Below are positions 7,322 through 16,202 of a DNA stretch of 64,000 nt, piece by piece. The position numbers and the translations under genes are program-made. The notes below the pieces were generated by a model. It worked only from the letters and a program-made list of their open reading frames with translations. It was not told the origin of the DNA and did no database searches. Location: NCBI GenBank assembly GCA_964564545.1, contig CAZMBP010000054.1, forward strand, positions 65,496 through 129,495, in the 5' to 3' direction. The stretch is from CAJQQY01 sp964564545. Its GTDB lineage: Bacteria > Bacteroidota > Bacteroidia > Chitinophagales > Saprospiraceae. How positions within the stretch are numbered: the stretch's first letter is position 1; each line of letters opens with the position of its first letter.

Positions 7322-10222
7322 ATGAGAAAGTTATTTCTACTCCTTCCATTAGTTTTTATTTCCAATATTCTTTTCTCTCAAAATCCTTATCCTCCGACTT
7401 CTGGCGAGGATCGTATAGCTGATTTTGCCAAGCGGAAAGCATTGATGGATAAATCAATGATTGCTAACATTCCTTTTGAATCAATAGGGCCAACTGTCTT
7501 TAGTGGTCGTGTAGTTGATGTGGATGTTTCCCCAACAGATCCTACTCATTTTTATGTCGCGTATGCTTCAGGAGGTCTTTGGAAAACAACTAATAATGGA
7601 ACTACCTTTTCTCCCATTTTTGATCATGAAGCGGTAATGACTATTGGTGATATTGCAGTTGATTGGACGAATAATATTATTTGGGTTGGGACTGGTGAAA
7701 ATAATAGTTCTAGATCAAGTTATTCTGGTGTGGGTATTTATAAAAGTTCAGATGATGGAAAAACTTGGGAACATAAAGGGCTTCCTGAATCACATCATAT
7801 CGGTCGAATTGTTTTACATCCAACTGATAAAAACATCGCCTGGGTAGCAGCTCTTGGACACCTATATTCTCCAAACAAAGAGCGTGGAATTTATAAAACT
7901 TCTGATGGTGGAAACACTTGGGAACATACTCTTTTTGTCAATGAAAATTCTGGTGGTATTGATTTAGTGGTAAGTGAAAAAGATCCAAATACCATTTACG
8001 CAGCTACTTGGCATCGGCAAAGAAGAGCATGGGACTTTGTGGAATCTGGAGATGGATCAGGTGTTTATTTAAGTACTGATGGAGGAAAAAATTGGAATAA
8101 TATTTCATCAGCAAAAACTAATTTTCCACAAGGACTTGGTGCAGGAAGAATTGGTTTAGCACTTTATGAAAAAGATGGAGATGAAGTTTTGTATGCTTTA
8201 ATTGATAATTATGATCGACGTCCCGAAGAGGAAAAAGATGAAGATGAAGGAATCACTAAAGACGATTTGCGAGACATGTCGAAGGAAGACTTTTTGAAAT
8301 TAAAAGAAGATGACGTTAAAGACTTTTTGTCTAACAATCGTTTTCCAAAAAAATATTCTGCTAAGAAAATAACCAAAATGGTTAAAAAAGGAAGGATCAA
8401 ACCAAACGCCTTGGTGGAATATTTAGAAGATGCAAATACATTGTTATTTGATACGCCAGTTATTGGTGCTGAGGTTTATAAACTGACTGGAGGAAACACT
8501 AAATGGGAAAAAACTCATGAAGGATTCCTCGATCAAGTTTACAATTCTTACGGTTATTATTTTGGAAACATTCGTGTTTCTCCAAATGATCCTGATAAAA
8601 TTTATATCATTGGATTTAGAATCATTCGATCAGATGATGGTGGAAAAACTTTCAAATTAATTGGAGCTGATAATGTTCATGTTGATCATCATGCACTTTG
8701 GGTCAACCCAAATCGAGATGGTCATATCATTTTAGGAAATGATGGTGGAATCAATATTTCCTACGACGATGGAGAAGAATGGATCAAATGCAACTCCCCT
8801 GCCCTTGGACAATTTTATTATCTCGCGCTTGACAATGCAGAACCATATAATATTTATGGTGGATTGCAAGATAATGGGGTTTGGGTTGGTTCAAGCGAAG
8901 GTTATGATGTCACTAGCAAGGGATGGCACAACTCTGGAGCGTATCATTATAAGTCTATCATGGGTGGTGACGGTATGCAAGTTGCTATCGATCTTCGAGA
9001 TAATAACACGGTGTACACGGGCTACCAATATGGTAATTATTTTCGCATCAATCAGAAAACTGGTCAACGAAAATACATCACTCCGAAACATGAATTAGGA
9101 GAAAGACCACTTCGCTGGAATTGGCAAAGTCCAATTCATTTGTCAATTCACAATCAGGATATTTTATACATGGGTTCGAACAAACTTTTCCGAAGTATGA
9201 ATCAAGGAAATAACTTTAAAGCTATTTCTGAAGACTTAACTAAAGGAGGAAAAAAAGGCGATGTGGCTTATGGAACATTAACTGCAATTCATGAATCACC
9301 ACTCCGATTCGGACTAATTTACACAGGTAGCGATGATGGTTTAATTCACTTAACAAAAGACGGAGGAAACACTTGGGAAAAACTTCAAGGCCTTCCAAAA
9401 GATCTTTGGATCACCAGAATTCAAGCATCAAAATATGACGAAGCAACTGTTTACATTTCGATGAATGGATATCGATGGGATAATTTTGAATCACATATTT
9501 ATCAGTCTACTGATTATGGAAAAACATGGAAACGACTTGGTTTGGATTTACCAAAAGAACCAGTCAATGTGATCAAGGAAGATCCAAAACAAGAAGATAT
9601 TATCTATGTCGGAACCGATCATGGATTATATGTTTCCTTCGATCAAGGGAAAAGTTTTATGATGATGAATAAAGATTTACCTGCAGTTGCTGTACACGAT
9701 GTGGTTGTTCATCCAAAAGCAAATGATTTAGTTGTAGCAACTCATGGGCGTTCATTTTATAAAGCAAATGCGGAACACCTTCAAGCATTGGATAAAGAAC
9801 TTTTTGCAAAATCACTTCATGTTTTTGACATCAAAAAAACAAGTTATTCTAGTCGTTGGGGAAGTAAGTTTAGTCCTTGGAGAGATGCATTCGAACCAGA
9901 GATGAGTATTCCTTTTTTCACAAAAACTAAAGGACGTGCAAATATTGTTATAAAAGATGCAGATGGTGAAACTTTAAAATCTTTTTCTCATGATGCTAAC
10001 CAAGGAATCAATTATGTAGAGTATAATTTATCTATAGATGATTCAAAACGAGGCGTTTATCAAAAATCTTTGAACAAAAAGAAAAAGGATAAAAAAGCTA
10101 AATCAATCAAATTCAAAGATACGGATACCAAGAAAACTTACCTCCGACCTGGTACTTATACTTTGGAAATTTCTAAAGATGGGAAAACGGAGAAGACGGA
10201 ATTTGAAGTTTTTAAAAGATAA
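7322..10222 (+). CDS. secreted BNR/sortilin-type beta-propeller protein
   Basis: A 966-residue exported protein. Signal peptide at about 1-20, then many BNR/Asp-box blades of the type KTTNNGTTF, KSSDDGKTWE, KTSDGGNTWE and STDYGKTWK, the sortilin/VPS10 or xyloglucanase-like propeller annotated in Bacteroidota as WD40/YVTN/BNR-like or glycosyl hydrolase. Catalytic residues for sugar cleavage cannot be assigned by eye. A highly charged insert at about 305-370 (EEEKDEDEG..., KDDLRDMSKEDFLKL) interrupts the propeller. The C terminus (PGTYTLEISKDGKTEKTEF) is an Ig-like strand set and has no T9SS sorting signal, unlike the two other BNR proteins in this window. I chose the ATG at 7322. A TTG 57 bases upstream lies in the T run of the preceding terminator. 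Confidence 0.88.
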   Translation: MRKLFLLLPLVFISNILFSQNPYPPTSGEDRIADFAKRKALMDKSMIANIPFESIGPTVFSGRVVDVDVSPTDPTHFYVAYASGGLWKTTNNGTTFSPIFDHEAVMTIGDIAVDWTNNIIWVGTGENNSSRSSYSGVGIYKSSDDGKTWEHKGLPESHHIGRIVLHPTDKNIAWVAALGHLYSPNKERGIYKTSDGGNTWEHTLFVNENSGGIDLVVSEKDPNTIYAATWHRQRRAWDFVESGDGSGVYLSTDGGKNWNNISSAKTNFPQGLGAGRIGLALYEKDGDEVLYALIDNYDRRPEEEKDEDEGITKDDLRDMSKEDFLKLKEDDVKDFLSNNRFPKKYSAKKITKMVKKGRIKPNALVEYLEDANTLLFDTPVIGAEVYKLTGGNTKWEKTHEGFLDQVYNSYGYYFGNIRVSPNDPDKIYIIGFRIIRSDDGGKTFKLIGADNVHVDHHALWVNPNRDGHIILGNDGGINISYDDGEEWIKCNSPALGQFYYLALDNAEPYNIYGGLQDNGVWVGSSEGYDVTSKGWHNSGAYHYKSIMGGDGMQVAIDLRDNNTVYTGYQYGNYFRINQKTGQRKYITPKHELGERPLRWNWQSPIHLSIHNQDILYMGSNKLFRSMNQGNNFKAISEDLTKGGKKGDVAYGTLTAIHESPLRFGLIYTGSDDGLIHLTKDGGNTWEKLQGLPKDLWITRIQASKYDEATVYISMNGYRWDNFESHIYQSTDYGKTWKRLGLDLPKEPVNVIKEDPKQEDIIYVGTDHGLYVSFDQGKSFMMMNKDLPAVAVHDVVVHPKANDLVVATHGRSFYKANAEHLQALDKELFAKSLHVFDIKKTSYSSRWGSKFSPWRDAFEPEMSIPFFTKTKGRANIVIKDADGETLKSFSHDANQGINYVEYNLSIDDSKRGVYQKSLNKKKKDKKAKSIKFKDTDTKKTYLRPGTYTLEISKDGKTEKTEFEVFKR

Positions 10223-10226
10223 ATTT

Positions 10227-10289
10227 CAGTAGGCAGTTTGCACATGTTTGCAAACTGCCTACTGCTTTCTGCAAACTGCTTACCTACTA
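10227..10289. repeat. palindromic repeat, CAGTAGGCAGTTTGC family, copy 1
   Basis: A perfect 16-bp hairpin (10227-10242 with 10249-10264, loop CATGTT) plus a third partial arm at 10270-10289. It lies between two converging genes. The third arm runs over the stop codon of the minus-strand gene, so its last codons (AGT AGG TAA) are part of the repeat. It probably also acts as a bidirectional terminator. Confidence 0.8.
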
Positions 10290-11710
10290 ATCATCACCTT
10301 TCCTGAATAAATAGAATCCTCTGTTTCAATTTTATAGTAATACATTCCCGTAGGATTATTACTCATCTCTATTCGCAATAAATTATCACCATATTCCAGA
10401 TTTTCCATATCAGAAAACTGAATAACTCGTCCCATCGCATCAGTCAATTGAATCGATTTTGGTTTAGCTACTTTTTCATCCGTTTTAATAAAAACAAAAT
10501 CTGAAGATGGGTTTGGATATACTTCTAAAGCATCCGAAAAAATTGGAGCTTTAGTACCTTCCACAAAATCAAAAGATAATTCATCAATATGCAACACACT
10601 TCCCAAAGGAACATATTCATCGTTACTTTCAAAATTTCCAGAAGAAATTCCAAGAGAAAATGAATCAGGTATTTCAGTAAAACTCAATGGAAATTCAAAA
10701 GAAGTATAATCACTTGATTCTCCTAATTCAAAAGCAAATTCAGCCACCGTTTCCGAGAAACCAAGCGATGAATCATACTTGGTAAACTCCAAATAAATTA
10801 TAGCTAAGTCATCTTCAACTGGTGCATATTTATACCATCCAGAAAAAATTTGAGGTGTGACATCCAATCCAAAAGCTGAATAATCTGAAAAGAAATCTCC
10901 AGAATATATAAATCCAAGTGTGTCTAAATCATTATTATCAAAATCAACGATTTCTACATTTTCAATTCTAACTGCTGAACTTCCAGCATAAGAATCAGAT
11001 GTTTGAGTAGCCATTGGTTCTAGATCAAAAAGTGCTTGAAATGGATTGAAAGAAGAAAAATTATCCACTTCTTCATATTCCACAGATTCCCAAATTTCGA
11101 AATCTCCATTAGGAATCACATCAGTTGTTCCGGTCAAAATAATATCATCTATTTCCAAAAAACCACCTAAAACTGGATCATCTGGGTTGGAAGAAAACGC
11201 AATAAACTGAACAGAATCTGGCACACCCAAAATCGGAGGAACATCAAAAACAATTTGCTCAAATGAATTTTGAGTCCCAGAAATATCATATTGTGCTACC
11301 CCATTTATAGTCCCTTCTTTCGAAAAAACTAATGCAATAAAAGCTTCATCGCCCATCGGAATTTCATATCTCAAACTAACTCTTACCGAATCAGGAGTAC
11401 CACTTATTGGAATCCCTCCTCCCAAATCATCACTCAATTCTCCTATAACCAATATGCCCGGAATGATCTCTCCGTCTCCTTCAATAGTCTCTAATCTTGC
11501 TGCACTTCCAGTTACTCCAGCAACTTGAGTTACACTATAATCTGCTCCCAAAATAAAACTCTGCAAATTTGTAGTTTGAAAAGGAGGCGGTGTTTCAAAC
11601 AACTGATAAGTTGTCCAATTATCCATATTCCCTCCTGGAACTATTTGAGCATTTAAAAATTGAAAAGAAGTGATCAATAGAAAAAGAAGAATGTAATTAA
11701 TTGATTTCAT
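10280..11710 (-). CDS. T9SS-exported protein with two similar beta-sandwich domains
   Basis: A 476-residue secreted protein. Signal peptide 1-21 (ending FLNAQ). Two related domains follow: about 25-190, starting GGNMDNWTTYQ, and about 195-385, starting NGDFEIWESVEYEE. Both contain the SAARLE/SAVRIEN strand, so they look like an internal duplication of a carbohydrate-binding-like or PCMD-type sandwich. A T9SS type A sorting domain follows (about 395-476: LEVYPNPSSDFVFI, then GMYYYKIETEDSIYSGKVMISR). It is expected to be exported across the outer membrane and retained on the surface. The ligand is unknown. Confidence 0.85.
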   Translation of the reverse strand: MKSINYILLFLLITSFQFLNAQIVPGGNMDNWTTYQLFETPPPFQTTNLQSFILGADYSVTQVAGVTGSAARLETIEGDGEIIPGILVIGELSDDLGGGIPISGTPDSVRVSLRYEIPMGDEAFIALVFSKEGTINGVAQYDISGTQNSFEQIVFDVPPILGVPDSVQFIAFSSNPDDPVLGGFLEIDDIILTGTTDVIPNGDFEIWESVEYEEVDNFSSFNPFQALFDLEPMATQTSDSYAGSSAVRIENVEIVDFDNNDLDTLGFIYSGDFFSDYSAFGLDVTPQIFSGWYKYAPVEDDLAIIYLEFTKYDSSLGFSETVAEFAFELGESSDYTSFEFPLSFTEIPDSFSLGISSGNFESNDEYVPLGSVLHIDELSFDFVEGTKAPIFSDALEVYPNPSSDFVFIKTDEKVAKPKSIQLTDAMGRVIQFSDMENLEYGDNLLRIEMSNNPTGMYYYKIETEDSIYSGKVMISR

Positions 11711-11926
11711 GCTGATTTTATTTTTTTGATTGAATTTATTCTCTGGACAATTGCATATTCAAACTCCCCTACTTATTCTTATTTTTTAATATGCGTTTTT
11801 TAAATTATCTTTCGAAAATACTAGAGTTTATTCCAAATGAAGTTGTATAGGAGAACGTAAAACGTCTACCGTTCAACGTCCATCGAATAAAGTCTACTGT
11901 CTCACATAAATAAAATAAATACGTCC

Positions 11927-13105
11927 ATGAGAAAATTTGGGTTTCTCCTTTTAATGGTTTTTTCATTTTCTTTTTGTAAAAATGAAAAACAAAAAGCGCA
12001 AAACGATACTACAACCATTTCCCAAGAATCTACCAAAGAAAATATTCCTGTCGCTCCAACCGATGCTTTTATAAAAAAATATAAAGGAAAAATTGGAGAT
12101 AAATTTCCGATAGAATTAGTTTTGATTAATTGGTCAAATGGTATTTTGGGTGGCTATTATTTCTATACCAATCAAACCAAAACAGATAAAAATGGAAACT
12201 CAATACCTCAAAAAATAGAATTATCAGGCGAGTTAAATTTAGACGAATCTTTTAATTTGGATGAATTTGTAGGAGATGATTTTACTGGAAAATTTACGGG
12301 AGACCTTTCTGAATTAACAACAATCCAAGGTAACTGGAGCAATGCAGATAGCTCTAAATCAATGAGTTACAAATTAACCGAAGTTACTAATGAGGATAAA
12401 ACTGGTTGGACAGGAGCATGGTATCGTAATGATGCACAAAGTCCTGGCATGTTGATTTTAGGAAATGTAACTGACAAAACGGTGGATTTTGGTTTAGAAG
12501 TTTTTAATGGTGGCCATAGTGGATTATTAGAAGGAACGGCCAATTTGAATGGCGGAATTGCCACATTTAAAAATAATGTTTTTGATGAAATTGAAACGTG
12601 CTATTTGGTTTTTCAAAAACATGACAGCTTAGTTTTAATTGATCAAAAATCTAATAATTGGGCATGCGGTTTTGGAATGCGTGCTCATGCCAATGGAAAA
12701 TACGATAATCACTTTTCTCCAAAAGAAGCAGAGTTAGCTTATGGCCAGGAAAATAGTATTTTCGAAAATAAAGAGCAAAGAGATCTCTTCGCAAATCTTG
12801 TTGGTGATCGTTATGAGGATTTTGCATTCAACATGCAAGACATTTCAAAATTCGATAAAAGCCCAAAGGATGATTTTGAAGCGACGGCTTTTGCGGGAAA
12901 TGTAATTGGTTTAGCTACGAGCAACGAAGCCATCGTCATGAAAAATGATAAGGGATTATTCTGGGCAGCAGTAATTACTTACAATGAAATGATGAATCGA
13001 TTCCAAGTCGAATATTTTACGAATGATGAAAAACGAAAGAATAAAATTCCTCAAACTATTGAGGATTGGAGAAAAGAGTTTTCGGAATATGAGGTTGTTT
13101 TGTGA
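11927..13105 (+). CDS. lipoprotein of unknown function
   Basis: A 392-residue protein with a lipoprotein-like signal (MRKFGFLLLMVFSFSFCKNEK, probable acylated Cys18). I do not recognise a named domain. The N-terminal third (about 50-140) holds beta strands typical of proteins that reduce or bind small molecules (IELVLINWSNGILGGYYFYTNQ). The middle has LEVFNGGHSGLLEGTANL and the C-terminal part (300-392) has repeated aromatic/charged strands. The stop codon is followed within four bases by a palindromic repeat. The function is open. Confidence 0.75.
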   Translation: MRKFGFLLLMVFSFSFCKNEKQKAQNDTTTISQESTKENIPVAPTDAFIKKYKGKIGDKFPIELVLINWSNGILGGYYFYTNQTKTDKNGNSIPQKIELSGELNLDESFNLDEFVGDDFTGKFTGDLSELTTIQGNWSNADSSKSMSYKLTEVTNEDKTGWTGAWYRNDAQSPGMLILGNVTDKTVDFGLEVFNGGHSGLLEGTANLNGGIATFKNNVFDEIETCYLVFQKHDSLVLIDQKSNNWACGFGMRAHANGKYDNHFSPKEAELAYGQENSIFENKEQRDLFANLVGDRYEDFAFNMQDISKFDKSPKDDFEATAFAGNVIGLATSNEAIVMKNDKGLFWAAVITYNEMMNRFQVEYFTNDEKRKNKIPQTIEDWRKEFSEYEVVL

Positions 13106-13108
13106 ATT

Positions 13109-13180
13109 CACCACAGATTACTCAAATTTTCACAGATTTATTAAAACAAAAATTTGCGAAAATCTGAGTAATCTGTGATA
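13109..13180. repeat. palindromic repeat, CACAGATTAC family, copy 1
   Basis: Arms 13109-13136 (CACCACAGATTACTCAAATT) and 13151-13180 (CTGAGTAATCTGTGATA) between the stop codons of two converging genes (4 bases from each). A second copy is at 19375-19441. Confidence 0.78.
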
Positions 13181-13183
13181 AAC

Positions 13184-14440
13184 CTATTCAAAGTCAGGAT
13201 ACAACAAATACTTCATTCTAATTTTTTTAAATGCCTCCAAATCTCTTTGCCAACTATTTCGAATTTCTTCCTCACTTTTCCCATTAATAATTTGCCATCT
13301 CAAAGTTGCACTTCCAGCCAATTTATCAAAGAATTTATTTTCTAAGAAAAAGTCTTTTTTGTTTTCAAAGTTTTCATAAAAATGCATCAAGTATCTTAAG
13401 TTCAAGCGTCCCATTTCTTGAAATTCTTCCAAATCTAAGTTCGTCAAATCATATCCATTACATTCTATTCCATCAAATTTTGGATACTTCGCCCCTGGCA
13501 TTGGTTTAGGGGTAAAAGTAAAATCTCCTTGCTTAAAATCTGGATGTCCATAAATTTGAAATTGCTTATCAGTACCTCTTCCAGCACTCACGGTTGTGCC
13601 CTCAAAAAAACAAAGTGAAGGATACAAATAAATCGAACGGATATTCGGTAAGTTAGGAGAAGGCTTAATTGGTAACTCATAAAAAGTTTTGTGGTCGTAA
13701 TTTCCACATTTTATAACAGTCAAATTACATTTTACATTCCCTTTTAGCCAGCCTTCATTGTTGACCATTTGAGCGTACTCTCCTACCGTCATTCCATGTA
13801 CCACAGGTATTTGATGCAATCCTATAAATGAAGAATATTCTTTTTTCAAAACTGGCCCATCTACATAATGACCATTTGGATTTGGACGATCTAAGACCAT
13901 AAATTCAACATTATTTTCAGCGCAGGCTTCCATCACATAACTCATCGAAGATATGTAGGTATAAAATCTTGCGCCCACATCTTGAATATCAAAAACTACA
14001 ATATCTATTCCTCGCAAATGTTCTACACTTGGTTTTTTATCTTTTCCATAAAGAGAAATTAAAGGGATACCAGTTTTAGCATCTTTTCCATCTTTCACAA
14101 GCTCCCCTGCATCTGCTTGACCTCGAAACCCATGCTCTGGTGCAAATATTTTTTTTATGGAAATTCCTTGTTTTAACAATGTATCTACAAGATGTGTTTC
14201 ATCAACCAAAGAAGTTTGATTAACGAGAAGAGCTACATTCTTATCTTTCAACATAGGAAGATATTCTTTAAACTGATTTGCTCCTGGGTAGATTTTTAAA
14301 TCAACTGTGAGGTCACCACCAATTATCTCTTCAATAGGTTCTTCTTCTATTTTTGTATCTGTTTTTTCATCCTCACATTTTGTCGCAGTCAAAACAAGGA
14401 ATAAAAGAAAAAGCATTGGGATTTTCATTTTTAAAATCAT
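13184..14440 (-). CDS. namZ: exo-beta-N-acetylmuramidase NamZ family (DUF1343) lipoprotein
   Basis: A 418-residue protein of the DUF1343/YbbC family. Characterised members (NamZ of Bacillus subtilis and Tannerella forsythia) remove terminal MurNAc from peptidoglycan fragments. A signal peptide with lipobox (LVLTATKC, Cys23) places it in the outer or inner membrane facing the periplasm. Family landmarks: NVALLVNQTSLV, KKIFAPEHGFRGQADAG, GIPLISLYG, DIVVFDIQDVGARFYTYISSM, VLDRPNPNGHYVDGP, VPVVHGMT-like IPVVHGMTVGEYAQM, and FFEGTTVSAGRGTDKQFQ. The long C-terminal region is present, so it looks full length. Its job is probably cell-wall recycling or use of foreign muropeptides. Translation may start at the fifth codon instead (MKIPMLF). 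Confidence 0.9.
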   Translation of the reverse strand: MILKMKIPMLFLLFLVLTATKCEDEKTDTKIEEEPIEEIIGGDLTVDLKIYPGANQFKEYLPMLKDKNVALLVNQTSLVDETHLVDTLLKQGISIKKIFAPEHGFRGQADAGELVKDGKDAKTGIPLISLYGKDKKPSVEHLRGIDIVVFDIQDVGARFYTYISSMSYVMEACAENNVEFMVLDRPNPNGHYVDGPVLKKEYSSFIGLHQIPVVHGMTVGEYAQMVNNEGWLKGNVKCNLTVIKCGNYDHKTFYELPIKPSPNLPNIRSIYLYPSLCFFEGTTVSAGRGTDKQFQIYGHPDFKQGDFTFTPKPMPGAKYPKFDGIECNGYDLTNLDLEEFQEMGRLNLRYLMHFYENFENKKDFFLENKFFDKLAGSATLRWQIINGKSEEEIRNSWQRDLEAFKKIRMKYLLYPDFE

Positions 14441-14462
14441 AGTGTTAGATTTGTTTTATCAA

Positions 14463-14523
14463 AAAAAACGCAGGGTCATTTTATATTTTTCTAATCGAAA
14501 ATGTGAAGGGCGCTGCGTTTTTT
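14463..14523. other. inverted repeat between two divergent genes
   Basis: AAAAAACGCAG (14463-14473) and CTGCGTTTTTT (14513-14523) form a perfect 11-bp inverted repeat with a 39-base spacer, located between the starts of namZ and the exonuclease gene. It looks like a bidirectional terminator but neither flanking gene ends here. It may instead be a regulator site or a leader hairpin. Confidence 0.5.
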
Positions 14524-14557
14524 ATTCGTAGCGAATTGTTACGAAAATTAATTTTTT

Positions 14558-15949
14558 ATGAAAAAAAAATATGCCATCATAGATATCGAGACCACAGGTG
14601 GTCGAGCAGCTCGTGAGAAAATCACCGAGATCGCTATCATCCTACATGATGGTGAAAAGATCATCGACCAATGGGAAACACTTCTGAATCCTGAAAGATC
14701 GATACCATATAACATCACACAAATTACGGGAATTACTGACGAAATGGTAGCCGATGCACCTAAGTTTTTTGAAGTAGCAAAGAAGATTGTGGAGATGACT
14801 GAAGGAGCTATTTTTGTGGCTCATAATGTTCGTTTTGATTATGGATTTATTCGAGAAGAGTTTCGTAGATTAGGTTTTACTTATATGCGAAAACAGTTGT
14901 GTACTGTGCGTTTGAGCCGAAAAGCATTTCCTGGATTAAAGTCATATGCTTTAGGAAATTTGATCAAGCATTTTGGTATAAAGGTAAATGCTCGACATAG
15001 AGCGATGGCTGACACAGCTGCAACTGTCGAGATTCTAGAGATGATTTTTCAAAAAGAAAAAAGTGAAGAAGATGTGATTGACATGATTAATTTAGGAGTC
15101 AAAGAATCCAAGTTACCTGTCAATATTACTATGGAAAAACTACATGAATTGCCCGAAGAAACAGGAGTTTATTATTTCCTAGATAAAGATCAAAATGTGA
15201 TGTATGTGGGGAAAAGTATCAATATCAAAAAAAGGATAGTTGAACACTTCACTTCCAAAACTGACAAAGCTTATAAACTTCAAAAATACGTTCACGACAT
15301 CACTTACGAAATTACAGGAAGTGAACTAGTAGCTTTACTTTTTGAATCACATGAAATTAAAAGACTTCTCCCTCCTATTAATAAAGCACAACGAAGTCGT
15401 TTTTTCCCATATGTTTTATTTGAGTATGAAAACCAAAACGGCTACCGATGTTTAAGTTTTGCCAAAGTAAAAGCCAAGGATCGGAAGAAATTAAATGTGC
15501 TTCGAGAATTTCCTAATTTGAATTCTGCTAAAGGAATGATGACTCGATTGATTCAACAATTTGAGTTATGTCAAAGTCTATGCAGTATCGATAATACTGG
15601 TGGTCCATGTTTTTATTATCACCTTCATAAATGCAAAGGTGCCTGCATTGGAGAGGAATCTCCTGAAGATTATAACGAACGAGTTAAGATGGTAACTGAT
15701 GCAGTAAAAATTGATTTCGAAGATAATTTTTTCATCATTGATAGAGGAAGAGAAAATGATGAACGGTCGATTGTTTTGGTAGAAGATGGAATTTACCGAG
15801 GATTTGGCTATGTGAGTTTGGACGAATTGGATGGACATCCTGATGAATTAAAAGATGCTATAAAGCCTCTCAAACATCATCCTGAGGTGGTAAAAATTAT
15901 TCATTCATTTTTGAGTAAGGATAAGAAGTTGAAGACGCTGACTTTTTAA
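14558..15949 (+). CDS. DnaQ-type 3'-5' exonuclease fused to a UvrC-like GIY-YIG nuclease
   Basis: A 463-residue two-nuclease protein. Residues 1-170 are a DEDDh exonuclease like the DNA polymerase III epsilon subunit: Exo I DIETTG (D9, E11), Exo II HNVRFDYGF, Exo III HRAMADT. Residues about 195-280 are a GIY-YIG domain (ETGVYYFLDKDQNVMYVGKS, then KKRIVEHF) as in the first half of UvrC or in Cho. A Cys-rich stretch follows (CQSLCSIDNTGGPCFYYHLHKCKGAC), as in UvrC. The UvrC C-terminal RNase H-like and helix-hairpin-helix parts are missing. Such fusions occur in Bacteroidota and Actinobacteria, probably in repair. It is not the replicative proofreading subunit. Its stop is followed by a nested palindrome. 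Confidence 0.9.
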   Translation: MKKKYAIIDIETTGGRAAREKITEIAIILHDGEKIIDQWETLLNPERSIPYNITQITGITDEMVADAPKFFEVAKKIVEMTEGAIFVAHNVRFDYGFIREEFRRLGFTYMRKQLCTVRLSRKAFPGLKSYALGNLIKHFGIKVNARHRAMADTAATVEILEMIFQKEKSEEDVIDMINLGVKESKLPVNITMEKLHELPEETGVYYFLDKDQNVMYVGKSINIKKRIVEHFTSKTDKAYKLQKYVHDITYEITGSELVALLFESHEIKRLLPPINKAQRSRFFPYVLFEYENQNGYRCLSFAKVKAKDRKKLNVLREFPNLNSAKGMMTRLIQQFELCQSLCSIDNTGGPCFYYHLHKCKGACIGEESPEDYNERVKMVTDAVKIDFEDNFFIIDRGRENDERSIVLVEDGIYRGFGYVSLDELDGHPDELKDAIKPLKHHPEVVKIIHSFLSKDKKLKTLTF

Positions 15950-15960
15950 ACCAAATACAA

Positions 15961-16200
15961 CCCCTGTCCCCTAAAGGGGAACGAAAAATTTAATCTTGTT
16001 TTTAATTATTGAGCATTGTTTCTTTTTAGAAAAAAGTATTTGAATTTTAGAAAAAAGAGAAAGCCCATTTTTCAAATTAATGAAAAATGGGCTTTTATAC
16101 TTCAAGAAGTAACAATGCTCTTACAAAAAACTAAAAGCAAAATAGTTACTCCTAATTTAACCATTCACGTTCCCCTTTAGGGGACAGGGGTTTAACAGGG
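15961..16200. repeat. CCCCTAAAGGGG-family palindrome, copy 2, with nested terminator
   Basis: Three nested stems between converging genes. The outer arms are 15961-15983 (CTGTCCCCTAAAGGGGAACG) and 16168-16192. The middle arms are GAGCATTGTT (16011-16020) and AACAATGCTC (16111-16120). The inner stem (about 16062-16093, core AGCCCATTTTTCA/TGAAAAATGGGCT) is a terminator with T runs on both sides. The right side extends to the pruA stop codon. Confidence 0.85.
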
Positions 16201-16202
16201 GT

